Shown: one piece after another, positions 23,401-34,583 of the stretch
Layout: each line of letters opens with the position of its first letter
Numbering within the stretch: the first letter of the stretch is position 1
Assembly: GCA_028023455.1 (NCBI GenBank)
Contig: JAQFVV010000012.1
Span: forward strand, 16,504,364 to 16,568,363
DNA from: Epiperipatus broadwayi
Lineage: Eukaryota; Onychophora; Udeonychophora; Euonychophora; Peripatidae
Direction of reading: 5' to 3'
Length of the DNA: 64,000 bases
Made by a program: the position numbers and the translations under genes
The notes under the pieces: model-generated
What the model saw: the letters and a program-made list of their open reading frames with translations, nothing else
Told to the model about the DNA's origin: nothing
Database searches by the model: none

Positions 23401-24320
23401 GTTAAAAATGTTTTACCAATCTATCAGAATGCTCTGATAAATGAAATGTAGTAGATTTAAAAAGTTAAGAGATTATGTTGTATTATTCATCCTTGTGTAA
23501 ACTGTAACTAATGATACTAAATCCCTTTGAATTGCATTCATACCAATGAAAGAAAAAGTAAATGTTTGTTTAACTATTTTTCTATTTGATCAATAAATAT
23601 TGTGTTATTTAAATTTGTATTTAGAGTTTCTTCTCTAGCATTCATTCGTGTTCCATACTTCCACACATACTTACACATTTATTTTATTTAATGTGATATA
23701 ATTGCATTTTTATTTAATTATGATAAATCTCTAGATATGATGATATCGATTTCCTTGATTCAAACACTATATGAGATGTCAATTATCTACTGATCATTTT
23801 AAAAGGGTTTTGTTATTTAACAATTGTCTAGATGATGAATTGAAATCAAAATGTGCCCGATTTCTTTCATTATCTAACTGCAAGTATTTAATTAGGGTAT
23901 TGTTTGGTTTGTAATATTATTTTGATAGTGTTAAGTAATAATATTAAGATATAGAAGTATTAGATCAAGCCATACCATAAGTTAATTCCCCAAGATCTTC
24001 AATATTTAATTCAGACTAAATAATAAATTCATTTAACCAGATTAGATTAGTGAGTAGTTAAAGTTTAGGAATTATAAGTTTAATTTAAGGTTAGATCCAA
24101 TTTGTCATCTATTATAGTTTCTAAATATTATTTTATTTCTTGATTTAATTTTATAATATGATAGAGGTTGTTCAATGCATGTGGATGATGAGAGGAGATG
24201 AAGGATAGACTATAATTAATTAATTTAGATGGTGGAATTTACCAACCTAATTTTTGTTTAGTATAAAAGTTAATAGATGTTTTATTTTCTATTAATAATA
24301 TCTCCTCCCACATCTAATGT
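20450..24320. other. Long AT-rich stretch without recognised features
   Basis: A 101-codon open frame at 20580-20885 is dominated by Leu, Ile, Phe and Lys and resembles no family I know; at this composition such frames arise by chance. No repeat pairs, hairpins or protein-like segments were recognised in the rest. Confidence 0.4.
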
Positions 24321-24329
24321 ACATTGTAC

Positions 24330-24850
24330 ACCTCATACACCTCTGTATCCCTCAACTGAGCTAAGCTTAGGTGAAACTTTAATTAAAAGCCTCATAAGTA
24401 AATTGAAGGTAAAGTTAAATTAATATTTTATTCTATGATCCATAGAATTGGCGCCTCGGGTAATTTAAGAGTGTTGTTGGTAGGATAGAGGGGTTACAAT
24501 ATATATATATATATTGAAACAGTAAGATATGCCTTACCAATCTTAGTTTCACCTTGCCTTCCTGTTTCCTACCCTCATGGCTTATTTAAAACCCTAATTT
24601 TATCGTGTGTGTATTGTGTATATTTACCAAAATCCCGCCTAAATTTATGTCTAATGGAGTGCCTGGGGTTTTATAATAATAAAAATTGTCTTAAACGGTT
24701 TTATTTTCAAACCGTCGAGTATGTATTACGTATATATGCTTGTACAATAAAGTAGGTCACATATTCTCATCTACACACATACTGCAATAATATTTAAAAT
24801 ATTATGAAAATAATTGTTGTTTAAAGTTAGTTTGTTTTGAGTCTGTTTAT
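24330..24850 (-). repeat. Dispersed repeat with internal (TA)n and a tRNA-like head, copy 2
   Basis: The inverted partner of 13980-14500. On the minus strand it carries the same ordered landmarks, including the A-box-like CTTAGCTCAGTTGAG, the (TA)n tract at 24501-24515, and GGTGAAACTAAGATTGGTAA. It retains more CpG (for example GGCGGGATTTTGG and CTCGACGGTTTG) than copy 1, which suggests it is the less decayed copy. Confidence 0.65.
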
Positions 24851-25359
24851 CTTGTGATATTATATTCACTATATTTGTTTGCATTTAATAAAATAATATC
24901 ACTGATAAATAGATTCTGGACATTAAATTCAAAAGAAAGTTATAAATATAAAATTTTATTTAGTTTTTCAAAATCATGCCATTTTTCTTTTTAAATCAGT
25001 GAGGGTAAGGAAAGAACAATAGTGGCTAAATTTAACTGTTGGCACCAGTTTTACTAGTAGATTTTGATAAGATTAAAAAACAGAGCTTATGAGCAGATTT
25101 AATTAAAAAAGTGCATTCCTTGTTTTCCAGTTTATTAATAAATTAAGGAATGGATTTTACCACCACAGGCTTAGATTATAATCAGATAGAGCATATAAAT
25201 AGGGATGATTGGTGATTATTATTAATTAATCTGCCTGATATTGTGACAGCAAAAGTTATTTCTGTAATTTTGACATTCATATTTTCTAATTGCTTGTTTT
25301 ATTCGCATCATCGGACCAACTGGCTTGCTTTGTTAGCAAATCAAGTTTTAAAATCATTT

Positions 25360-25645
25360 AACCTTAGAATGACGGGGTAAAGGGGCAGTAGGCTGTTTAC
25401 CCTCGGGAACCAGTACCTTGGCTGTCCATCATTCACCATCCGATGTCCTGTCACCATACCATCAAGCCCAACTGAACCATCCCAAAGAATGCTGCTCCTG
25501 AAATCTACGTACTAACTGCTGCTGCTGAACAACAAACCCATGAAAATCAAAATTTGCTCAAGAACTCTAGTGCAAAATTGGAAATGCTCATGGACTGATC
25601 CATCAGAATGAGGTAATAAAGTTAACCCGAGATCTCATGAAACTT
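25360..25645. other. GC-richer island of unknown nature
   Basis: The segment is clearly richer in G, C and CpG than the surrounding DNA. It has a CTG-rich part (GCTGCTGCTGAAC) and ends at GAATGAG followed by GTAATA, a plausible splice-donor context. No frame stays open across it. It may be a non-coding exon or a repeat fragment; I cannot decide. Confidence 0.25.
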
Positions 25646-26084
25646 TTATGCTGTAGCTAATAATATTATATTCTCCATATTTATGTATTTATTAAATCGA
25701 CTTTTAATGCATGCTGAACTTGTGCTTGGGTTAATTTTCTTATGTATCTGTAAATGTTTTATTTAATTCTTTATTGTAATGAAAATATTTAATTAATTTC
25801 TTTAGGCATATGCAAGTTACATAGGAAATTGAATAATGCTTGGTTGCCATATTAATCTATTAAACCGCAAACATGCATCCCCCCTCCCATCTCTTATATA
25901 TGTTTAAAAAATATTTCTTACGTATAATAAATTTGTGAGAATAAGTATTTATTTCTCTAAGCTTTGTTGAGAGTCTGCTGGCTATTAAAATATGAAATTT
26001 GAGAGAGCTATTTCTGTTCTTTAATGAATTGCCCTTTTACTAAGTATATTTTCAAATTTAACTGTGTTGCTAGTGAATGTGTTT

Positions 26085-26370
26085 GGGTGCTGTAACCTTA
26101 CCATTTTCAAAGGTCGTCAACGGTTAATTCCATTTCCCCTATTTTACTCCTCGGTTCCCAGTACTGTGCTATAATGGCACATGGGAATTATTTCATGTAC
26201 GTCCCACAGTTACGAAACTCCTGGGTGTGGGCCAGGCTTGAGATTCCCCAAATAAAAGGCGAAATGACTACCCAAAGCCAAGACCGTTTCTTCATATTAT
26301 TTTAAAAAGTTGTGTACTCAGAAACTGCACCCTCTCCTTGGCATTATATTGCTGGCCCCACCACACATTT
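26085..26370. other. Second GC-richer island of unknown nature
   Basis: The stretch has balanced composition, includes TCGTCAACGG and GTACGTCCCACAG, and has no open frame. No second copy was seen in the window. It may be an unrecognised SINE or LINE 3' end. Confidence 0.25.
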
Positions 26371-26814
26371 CCCTTAGTAATTATTTTAAATGAATTCTAT
26401 TATTTTAAATGAATTTTAAGTCCATTCAGCATAGCTCGATCTTATAATTTAGCTAAATAATTCGCGAGCAACTCTCTGTTTCCATTTAAGATTTCAATTT
26501 TAAATAGTTTTAGAATATTAAAATTCTGTTAAAGACTTTACGTGACTCGCACATACCACCATGTCACTGTATTTTAGAAACATTATAAACTATAACCCAA
26601 GTACGAGGTATCAGCCATATTGTTTGCTTTAATATATAGCTATCAAATTTATAGCTAAAATTTTGTTTAACATCTGATTATTAAATATTATCTTTAAATT
26701 TATGTCTTTTCTTTTTTAATCATGGTGCAATATAAATTACATAGCATATTAGACTTATCTTGGACACATCTATAAGTTTTTGTTAAATGAACCTAGGGCT
26801 ATTTTGATTTAGAG

Positions 26815-27015
26815 TCTTTTGTTCTCTCCCTGATCACTGGTACTGGCATGAAGCATCAAATGCGTTATCACGTAGAGGGCATTGTGGAGTTTAGACTTTG
26901 GATTTGAACTTCGGATTTCTGGGAGGTAACCCTCCTAGTGTTGAGTTCCATGTCTAGGGTTTAAATTCTGCAGTGTGTTAGCGAGATAGATGAGTTTTGA
27001 CCATTACAATATATA
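26815..27015 (+). repeat. SINE-like dispersed repeat, copy 2
   Basis: Partner of 9350-9580 in opposite orientation. It runs CCCTGATCACTGGTAC..., then a tRNA-like stretch GTGGAGTTTAGACTTTGG + ATTTGAACTTCGG, then a second box GGGTTTAAATTCTGCAGTG, and ends at ACCATTACAATATATATA. Two pol III-like B boxes in series are unusual and may reflect a dimeric head. A related TAGACTTTGGAGTTCAAAA motif appears at 48.45 kb. Confidence 0.65.
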
Positions 27016-27820
27016 TATATATAAAGACATTTATAACAGAACTATGAATGCTTAAATGGTGAAATAGACTTGTACAATTGGATAATCCAAGGACAATATT
27101 TCCACTGCAACTGAAGTGGTTGCCTTGTTTCTTTCAAGCTTATGCCTCCCAAATAGTTATGAGGTACGAATAGAAGTTTTTTGAAAGTTTAACATTGCAG
27201 TTAATATAACAAAATTTTGAATAACTAATGGAGAAATGGACATGTATAATTGGACAATTTGGTGAACAATAATTTAAGCATAAGAAGTTGAGTTTATGTG
27301 TGTGAGTCTGGAAGGGCAGGTGAATTTTGTGTCACGGCACATCTGGAACCATATGTTTATACTTGAATGTTTAAAAATCATATGCACTGAATCAATTGTA
27401 TGGTTGTGGATGCACTTGACACACACCGACACTCCCTAAATTTGTTTGTAACAATTTTGATTGCATTTAATATCCAAACTTGTGCCTCTTGAATTGTCTT
27501 GAGGCACAAATAAAGGTATTTGAAAGTAAATAATAACTAAGTGCATAATCTTCCCTAGAAGTTCATTAAATAATTAAGCATTTTATATATAATGTTTGGA
27601 TTGAGAAAATAATATCAGATCGAACATGTTCATTATTAAGTTCATGAAATAGTGCAATGATATCATATTGGATATTTAGGCGTGGAAACTAAGAATACGA
27701 ATGCATGTAAAAGAGTAATTCTCAACAAAGTTTAAAATAAATAAGACATTTATTACATCATGTAATCAAAATAAACATTTTTATACTTTTACTTCAAACA
27801 CATACATGTTATAAGCCAAT

Positions 27821-27955
27821 TCTAATAAGCTTTATTAAACATTTTTTAACAAACTAACATTGGAGTAATTAAACATTAAAATAAACATCTGCTAATTCTA
27901 ATATGTTTTATTAACCAAACCAATACTGGAGTAATTAAACAATGCAATATAGATC
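27821..27955. repeat. Imperfect tandem duplication, about 75 bp
   Basis: AATTCTAATA.G.TTTATTAA is followed in both units by a variable segment and CTGGAGTAATTAAACA or TTGGAGTAATTAAACA. Copies start at about 27821 and 27896. Confidence 0.6.
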
Positions 27956-28955
27956 TAAACATATGAGTTAGAGCAGTCACATTGTCCTTTATGAATCAAT
28001 TGAACAATTCTATTAACTAGCTACACTTTCTTTTGCCCCCTTTTTTGTTTACTCATTCAAGATAAAGATTAATCATTTTGAGGATTTGATGATTTAAAAG
28101 TTAAAATAAATTAGTATGATATGACTTAAAATATTTACCCAAGACTTACAAATCCAGTGATAAATTTCTTCCATCTCTTCAGAATCAATAGTATTTCATG
28201 CATGCCTTTGTATTAGACTACTGTTGTAATATAATTAACACAGCTACATCCCATCAGTTTGCTTATTAAATTAAGACAGAAAATATCATAATATGGATGA
28301 GCCATAGACCAACCAATGAGTTTAGCACTACTTCTGCTTTAGATGTTCTATAAAAGAGATTAGTCCTAACTTTTATTTTAATTGACAAACTACATTACAA
28401 ATAGTTATGAATATACAATGGAAAAACATTCCAAAATGGATGCGTGAGGGACAAGAAGACCTTCTTGATTCTAATAATCTAAACAACAAAATATAGTGAC
28501 TCCCTAATCTTACTCAGAAGTTCAATATTGGTGTGGACTCAGTCTCATTACCAAAAACAAGGGAAATGCACTGCTTCACTTCATATAATATAATCATCAT
28601 AATGCACAAATGCTTAATCTAGGAAATATAATCCACTCATGATAAGTATTTAAATAAACTAAGGAAGAGTTCTCTCAATTTCTGACAATATAATATATAT
28701 CCTTAATGATTTCTTTCCTCATAGCTACATAGCACATTTCATTCTAAACATTAAAAAAAAAAAAAAAATTATTTGTAGATAAATTCCTAATTCATCCACC
28801 TCTTTTGGCATATTACATCATCCGAAACCGATTGGGAAAATACAAGTCAAGTGACTACAAATTTAACAATTATATAAATGAATCGCACAAAACGGCAACA
28901 CATATGCATAACAATAACAGAAAATAATTTCAAATCATATTGAATACATAGATAT
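27956..28955. other. No recognised feature
   Basis: AT-rich sequence with no long open frame, no repeat partner in the window and no motif I recognise. Confidence 0.4.
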
Positions 28956-28959
28956 TATA

Positions 28960-29165
28960 CAAACATTAACTAATAAATCGAAAATAAATCTCTAATTCAT
29001 GACCAATTATAAATGCTTCAAATTTTTAGATATAACAATTGTTATTAAACAGACTTCATCATGTCTAATAATGCAAAGATAAAACAACACTTTTGCATAT
29101 TTAATATTAACTAATAAATTGAAATAAAAATTTAAATTATGACGAACTATAAATGTTTTAAATTT
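28960..29165. repeat. Diverged duplication of about 140 bp
   Basis: TTAACTAATAAAT.GAAA....TTCATGACCAA and the following TATAAATGCTTCAAATTT at 28.97-29.03 kb recur with substitutions at 29.11-29.17 kb, the second copy leading into the Penelope-like frame. Confidence 0.6.
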
Positions 29166-29348
29166 GAAGGCCACACTATTAATTTTAATGGAGCTAAGGT
29201 TGTCTTCTTTGAGAGAAATGAAATCAAAAGAAAAATTAAAGAATCTTTATTATTGAAAATTTACTATTCTGAAGCAATTAACTTATTTAAGAGTTCTATT
29301 AATATTAAGGGTGGATGGGAAGTAAATGGATTTGTGGGTAATGTTTAA
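29139..29348 (+). pseudogene. Penelope-like GIY-YIG C-terminal fragment
   Basis: The 69-codon frame carries G-H-T-I-N-F-N-G-A-K-V-V-F-F-E-R-N then K-R-K-I-K-E-S-L-L, followed by N-L...S-S-I-N. This matches the end of the GIY-YIG endonuclease of Penelope-like elements (H-x-I-D-F/W-x-x-x-x-V-L-x-x-E-x-N-x-x-x-R-K-I-x-E-S-L-x-I, then I-N-x-x-x-G). GIY-YIG and RT would lie upstream but are not recognisable, so this is a 5'-truncated copy or a remnant. The Met start is arbitrary. The call rests on pattern recall. Confidence 0.45.
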
Positions 29349-29491
29349 TATTAAATATATTATGTAGTTTTTGTAGTTCTTTACACTTGAGAAAACCTTT
29401 GGTTGTGTTTTAATATTATTTTTTGCTGGTCTGGTTGAATTTGGAGTAATTTTAATTATATGTTGACTATTAAGCATCACATGATCACTAT

Positions 29492-29496
29492 CTTAT
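29492..29496. other. Target-site duplication, left copy (CTTAT)
   Basis: CTTAT directly precedes the TGTGAGAG start of the 5' LTR, and the same pentamer follows the 3' LTR at 36513-36517. Placing the LTR 3' boundary at ...TTAT is required for this duplication. Confidence 0.75.
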
Positions 29497-31386
29497 TGTG
29501 AGAGTACCACATGAGCCTCATCTAAAACAATTTGTTTCTTGGTGAATTTAACTGTGCCTATAACAAATCAACAGATATAAATAACACACACCTATCTTAA
29601 GCTTTTCATATATCTGCTATATACATAAACTTGTTGGTATTAAAAGAATAACTTAAATAATTCTAATTTGTTTATATACACACATAAATAAATGTTTCCA
29701 ACTAATAGTATTTTTTATTAACCAAAACTTGACATTTGACAAAGCCTTAAGTCAACATTGCATTTTTATCAGTTTGAAACAAGGGAAATAAGCATTTGGG
29801 TTTCATTACAAATTGTATACTTTAAACAATAGAGAGCATGAACATGATTATGTGATATGATTTCAGAAATTAATCCAGTATAAAAACGAACTAATATTGT
29901 TATAACAATAGTCTTCTATTTAGTTATCAAGGCAAGAACTACATCTATAAATTTAAATGTGTTCGAATTTAAAACACATTTAAGAAAAAAAGAAGATTCA
30001 CTATTTTTAAAACTGTCTTCACGTAATTAATTTACTTACTCTTAATATAATAAAGAACTATAAAAAAATAATCGTTGAAATTGACAAGGTTATAAGAGTT
30101 ATCAACATCTTCGAAATGAGCTTTCAAAATGTATATTTAAGAAGACAAAAATTTATAAAGATGTTCTCTGGCTAGACAATTTATGCCAGGGATTTCTGCT
30201 GATGTTTTAAACCTGAACATGTAAATTTATTCCTACTTAATCAATGCCCAAAATATAATCATCGTAATTCTCATTTAAAAAGCTGCCTTAATATTGGAGT
30301 ATTATATTGAAGATGTTAAATATTTTACTACGCAAATATTTAAAGAATGAATATCTGGATTGCCTCTTCGAAGGATGATCAATGAACTTTATGTTTCAAC
30401 ATTCGTCATTTTATTTCGTCTAAGGAGGGATATAAAACCGTTATTCTTTCTCGTCTTGGATTATTTCATTGTGTATTTTAATAACCCTTAAACTTTATTT
30501 CCTTTGTGGATAATTATATTTACTTAGAAAAATTACTTCGTATATTAAAGTGAAGAACTGATAAGATGAACATTTTATTTTTTTTATTTATTTAATAAAA
30601 TTTAGATGTTGATATATACTCTGATGAAAATGACAGCTGACAAAGGTAAAAGTTTTTAAATTATTTCAATTTGGAAGTAAGATTTATTATATTCCAAATT
30701 GAATCTTACCTGACAATTAACATAATTTCTTTTTAAACATAAATAACTAATATCAGAATACATTCTATTATTAATCTAGTGTGAATGGATGTTATCTTAT
30801 ATAGACATATAACACACGCTGAATCATTTTAATGACACAATAGATTTATAATGTATCATGTCTATTATTTATTATACGCATGATTTTAAATTATATACAT
30901 GTAAATGATTACATTATGTTTTTTCTGAATGTTAAATAGTTTATTATTGTATTTAAATATAAGCACAGATTACAATTCTAAATTTTAATATTTTTATGTG
31001 ATAATATTTTTGTTTTTATTACGGATTAAAATGTGTTAAACTTTATTTTAAAATTAAACAGGTCTCGTTTGTTTATTTTATTTAGTCATTTTATAAAACC
31101 AATAATTACAAATATACATACTCACACATATATATGTTGAATCAACTTAGTGATATAGCTTATACTAAATTTATCATTACTATGGGATATTTGTGGAAAT
31201 GCCTGAAGAGAGTCAATTGCGATTTCTACTCTGAGCTCGAATTCCGTGAGTAATGATGTTATTAATAGAGGAGTGGATTGGATTATATTTTAAATCACAT
31301 CACCCATGGCATTCTATAAGAAGACTCAAGGTCCGACTATAGTTAGATGTGACTTCCTAGAGTCCTGAAAAGGATCGTCCCATTAT
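29497..31386 (+). repeat. 5' LTR
   Basis: About 1890 bp, beginning TGTGAGAGTACCAC and ending CCCATTAT. It matches the 3' LTR along its whole length. A TATAAAA at 30431-30437 in GGGATATAAAACCG is the best core promoter candidate, and AATAAA-type signals occur downstream of it at about 30.59 kb, giving a plausible U3-R order. The length is at the upper end for Gypsy elements (Osvaldo-type LTRs are also over 1 kb). Confidence 0.9.
30431..30437 (+). promoter_or_regulatory. LTR TATA box candidate
   Basis: TATAAAA lies in a segment conserved in both LTRs (partner at about 35525). It is followed by pyrimidine-rich sequence and then AATAAA about 160 bp downstream. Confidence 0.4.
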
Positions 31387-31389
31387 ACA

Positions 31390-31399
31390 TGGCGCCCAT
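31390..31399 (+). other. Primer-binding site, tRNA-Lys type
   Basis: TGGCGCCCAT begins three bases after the LTR end. TGGCGCCCA is complementary to the 3' end of animal tRNA-Lys (known from lysine-primed retroelements). Complementarity stops after about nine bases. Confidence 0.65.
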
Positions 31400-31751
31400 A
31401 CTTAAGGCATGAAACAGTAGTTTTCCATTAGTTAAATCCATAGTTTAAAAAAAAAAAAAATTATGAGTATGTTGTGAATTGGTAAAAACACTGAATAATA
31501 AATAATAGAGACCTTGAAATAAAATAAACCATAGCAAACAGATAAATCAGTCGCTTTAAAATAAATAAAAAAATACAATTATAATTTGGACATTAAAATA
31601 TATATTATAATAACATCTTATAAAAGTAAGAAAAATAGAATTGCATGTAAGGGCATAAGCACAGCTTGAAATCTTATGGCATATATTAAGTTATTACTTT
31701 GAAAGGAAAGTAACTTATATTTATATATAACTTTAAATTTTTTTTTCGTTA

Positions 31752-33233
31752 ATGATAACTAGAAGTGGGAAAAAGCTAATAATAATGGAAGTAAAGAGTT
31801 TCAAAGAATCTTTAAGTAATAAGGATAGTGAAATAGAAATTACTTCAATTAGTGATGAACAAGGGTCTTTACAAGTCCTAATGTCTGAGGGGTCTGTAAA
31901 AGAAGTTGAACATTCTTCACAAGTTCACATGACAGATCAAATATTACCCCAAACACAAAAGGTAACTGAAGCTATAATAGTACAACCTCAAGGAAGTGAT
32001 AATTATATGGCTCAATTGGTCCGAATGATAATGGATATGAAAGCTGATATGGCAACCAAAACTGATATAAATAATATAAAAGCTGATATGGCAACCAAAG
32101 CTGATACAAATAATATAAAAGTTGATATAAATAATATAAAAGCTGATATGAATAATATAAAAGCTGATATGAATAATATAAATGCTGATATAAATAAAAT
32201 GAATGCTGATATGAAGGGAGAAATGGCTAGAATGAATGATAATATGGTAACTAAAGTTGATATGGATAATATGGAAGGGAAATTAAAAGAAGACATAATT
32301 TCTATAAAAGAAGAGTTAAAGAAAGATATTGATAATGTTAAGGAAAAGATGCAAGTAAAAATCAAAGTTGTTGAAAAGAAACAAACTGCCAATGAAGTAG
32401 AAAGACTTTATGTCACAAAAGCATCAACCATATCAATGGCAATCAAATGCCAAGAATCCAAAACTTATCCTGAGCATGAGATCTGCGAATATAATGATAG
32501 CATCCAGAACAAATCACTCTTAGTTCAAATGAATATTTCAGAAGAAAACTGTCATGACTATCATTTTACCATACAGCAGAGCAATGAAGTAGAAGGTCAT
32601 TGCAGCATTAATAAAGTGCTTGAACCTGATCCAAAAATCTTAGAAAGAGAAGATAATATGGATAAGGTAGAATATAAATTAAGTTCTGAATCTCAGGAAT
32701 TGAGAGAAGCACAATCAAATGATAATACTGAATGTCTAGATAAATTAAGACTTCAGATTTCTTATATTAATAACAAGTTAAATCATGAACTCATGAAACT
32801 TGAGATGACTCCACTATCTAAAGATATAATAAATGAATACAACAGTGAAATGTATTTTGAGTTATCCCATCATATTTGTTTTTACTCCCAGATCAAATGT
32901 AAAACATTTCATCGAGGTGTTGATGAATTGTATGACAACCATCTGATAATATCATTATCAATGATAATATTTAATGGAAAAGAAGGTTGTCTTAATAGAA
33001 GGTTTAATATAGAAGATATGAATGAAGGCAATAGATTTAATTGTCTTAAGTGTAAATTATGGTGTATGAAGCATCACCATAATCCTGAAGATAAACAAAT
33101 TATAAAAAGTCTTCAGACAATAATAAAAATATTTATACTATCTAAGAGACAGAAAGGTTCACAATTCCATAGGTTGTGTAATACTTATGAAGGTCCCTTC
33201 ACATTCATTGAACATGCTAATGGATATGCTTAA
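31752..33233 (+). CDS. Gag-like ORF with a heptad coiled-coil array, fused to an integrase-tail remnant
   Basis: An uninterrupted 493-codon frame starts at ATG 365 bp after the 5' LTR. The N-terminus (MITRSGKKL) is basic. Residues about 96-170 form a repeat of seven-residue units A-D-M-N-N-I-K (variants A-D-M-A-T-K-T/A and V-D-I-N-N-I-K) with Met and Ile spaced 3 and 4 apart, as in a coiled coil. Charged Lys/Glu-rich helix continues to about residue 215. No CCHC knuckle was found. The last 30 residues (S-K-R-Q-K-G-S-Q-F-H...Y-E-G-P-F-T-F-I) resemble the integrase C-terminal domain also present at 33735, so the frame appears to join a Gag-like N-terminus to a pol remnant. It may act as a structural or RNA-binding protein for a non-autonomous element; function is inferred. 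Confidence 0.7.
   Translation: MITRSGKKLIIMEVKSFKESLSNKDSEIEITSISDEQGSLQVLMSEGSVKEVEHSSQVHMTDQILPQTQKVTEAIIVQPQGSDNYMAQLVRMIMDMKADMATKTDINNIKADMATKADTNNIKVDINNIKADMNNIKADMNNINADINKMNADMKGEMARMNDNMVTKVDMDNMEGKLKEDIISIKEELKKDIDNVKEKMQVKIKVVEKKQTANEVERLYVTKASTISMAIKCQESKTYPEHEICEYNDSIQNKSLLVQMNISEENCHDYHFTIQQSNEVEGHCSINKVLEPDPKILEREDNMDKVEYKLSSESQELREAQSNDNTECLDKLRLQISYINNKLNHELMKLEMTPLSKDIINEYNSEMYFELSHHICFYSQIKCKTFHRGVDELYDNHLIISLSMIIFNGKEGCLNRRFNIEDMNEGNRFNCLKCKLWCMKHHHNPEDKQIIKSLQTIIKIFILSKRQKGSQFHRLCNTYEGPFTFIEHANGYA
32036..32216 (+). repeat. 21 bp in-frame minisatellite encoding heptads
   Basis: GCTGATATGAATAATATAAA and close variants recur in multiples of 21 bp, with some 18 bp units (GCTGATATGGCAACCAAA). 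All units keep the reading frame, so the array can expand without breaking the ORF. The reverse strand gives a spurious Phe/Ile-rich open frame. Confidence 0.85.
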
Positions 33234-33734
33234 AAAGTAAAGCACATATATAAGGAAGGACTTCATGGATTACGACTTTGGGATGTGATAATGGACTTTC
33301 GATAATGATAGAATTCATTAGGCTGTTCTTTTAAGATAATAAATGTATATATATATAAATAAGTGAAGTAGATATTAATAATAATAAAATGCGTCAAGTT
33401 AACCAAAGTATAAAAAAAAATATACACAGGTTTATTAGAGTACAAGTTATGATTAGTTAAATAAATAATAATGGTAGATCAATTAAGCATCATGATAATG
33501 CAATCTGATGTTGGAACTATATAAAATGAGAGTCCATTATTATATATTTTGATATGGATATGTATAAATAAGATATTTATTTTATATAGCACGATGTTGT
33601 TAAACTATAATAGCAATCAGCATTAGGCCAATGCACAAGCATTTTGTGGATAAGTGTATATGGATATATGAAAAGATGGTGTAAAAGCTTATAAAAAAGT
33701 TGTTAAAAAAAAGGCCAGTCAAAGAAATAAAAAT

Positions 33735-33965
33735 GTGAAGACAATTTTACACAAGTTCAAAATTGAGGATCAAGTTTTTATAAAAACACCTCATATGAGT
33801 AAATCCCAAGAGAGCAAATATCAAAAGTTTTACCATCAACATGAAAGACCTTATACTATCATAAAGAAAACAGGTCCCAATGCATTCTGGATAAATATAA
33901 AGGGAGATGTTAAAGGCACTTACAATGCTAGAGCTTTAAAACCCTATTTTGGTCAAATGAATTAA
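33735..33965 (+). pseudogene. Integrase C-terminal domain remnant
   Basis: The 76-codon frame contains F-K-I-E-D-Q-V-F-I-K-T-P-H-M-S, then K-F-Y-H-Q-H-E-R-P-Y-T-I-I and N-A-F-W-I-N, ending Y-N-A-R-A-L-K-P-Y. It aligns with the integrase tail at 2506-2823. No integrase core precedes it. It is the only clear pol sequence left in this element, apart from a short related segment at the end of the 493-codon ORF, which suggests a deletion or partial duplication around 33.0-33.7 kb. Confidence 0.75.
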
Positions 33966-34570
33966 TAATGTTTTACCACATTTTACTTATGTATAAAGTA
34001 AAATATTGAAAGAAAAGATAACTTGGAATAGGTAAGGAGAGAAAAAGTTTTATATTTAAAAGTATATAGGTATATATATGTATAAGGATGTGTATAAGTC
34101 AAAAAAAGACATTAATTTTCTTTGATGAGGGTATGTTAAGAAATTAAAATTAATTCTTAGGATACATGAAAACTAAAACTGTTTTAAGAGTTAATCCATG
34201 CTGAATGTTCTTATGTTTTGGATAGTTCTCAAAAGAGTCCATAAGTCTTAAAGAAAAGCAGGATGGAGAATACCAAACAAATATATGTGTCATCTATAAA
34301 AGAGGCACATAACAATAAATCCATTAAAGAAAAATAAAAAAAGGGGAGAAAAAGAAAGAACCCTATATACATGAACCTCCTTGTCATTCTAGTTAAACTG
34401 AATGATGTTTAGTATAGAGAAAAAGAAAAGAGTTAGAAAATAAAATAAATAATAAGGGTTGATAAAAGCAAGAAAGAAAAACAAGCTCCACAACTTTATA
34501 TTTAATGCATACATTAACACACATTAAGTGTCCAAATTTTAATGGTAAATATAAAATTTGAACTTTTTAA

Positions 34571-34580
34571 GGGAAGGGGG
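34571..34580 (+). other. Polypurine tract
   Basis: GGGAAGGGGG lies three bases before the TG of the 3' LTR, the standard position for plus-strand priming. Confidence 0.8.
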
Positions 34581-34583
34581 TAA

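Noticed and set aside
32012-32392. 126-codon minus-strand frame rich in Phe, Ile, Ser and Leu (membrane-like)
   Set aside because: It is the exact antisense of the 21 bp heptad minisatellite and neighbouring ORF; the apparent membrane repeats are a by-product of the coding repeat.
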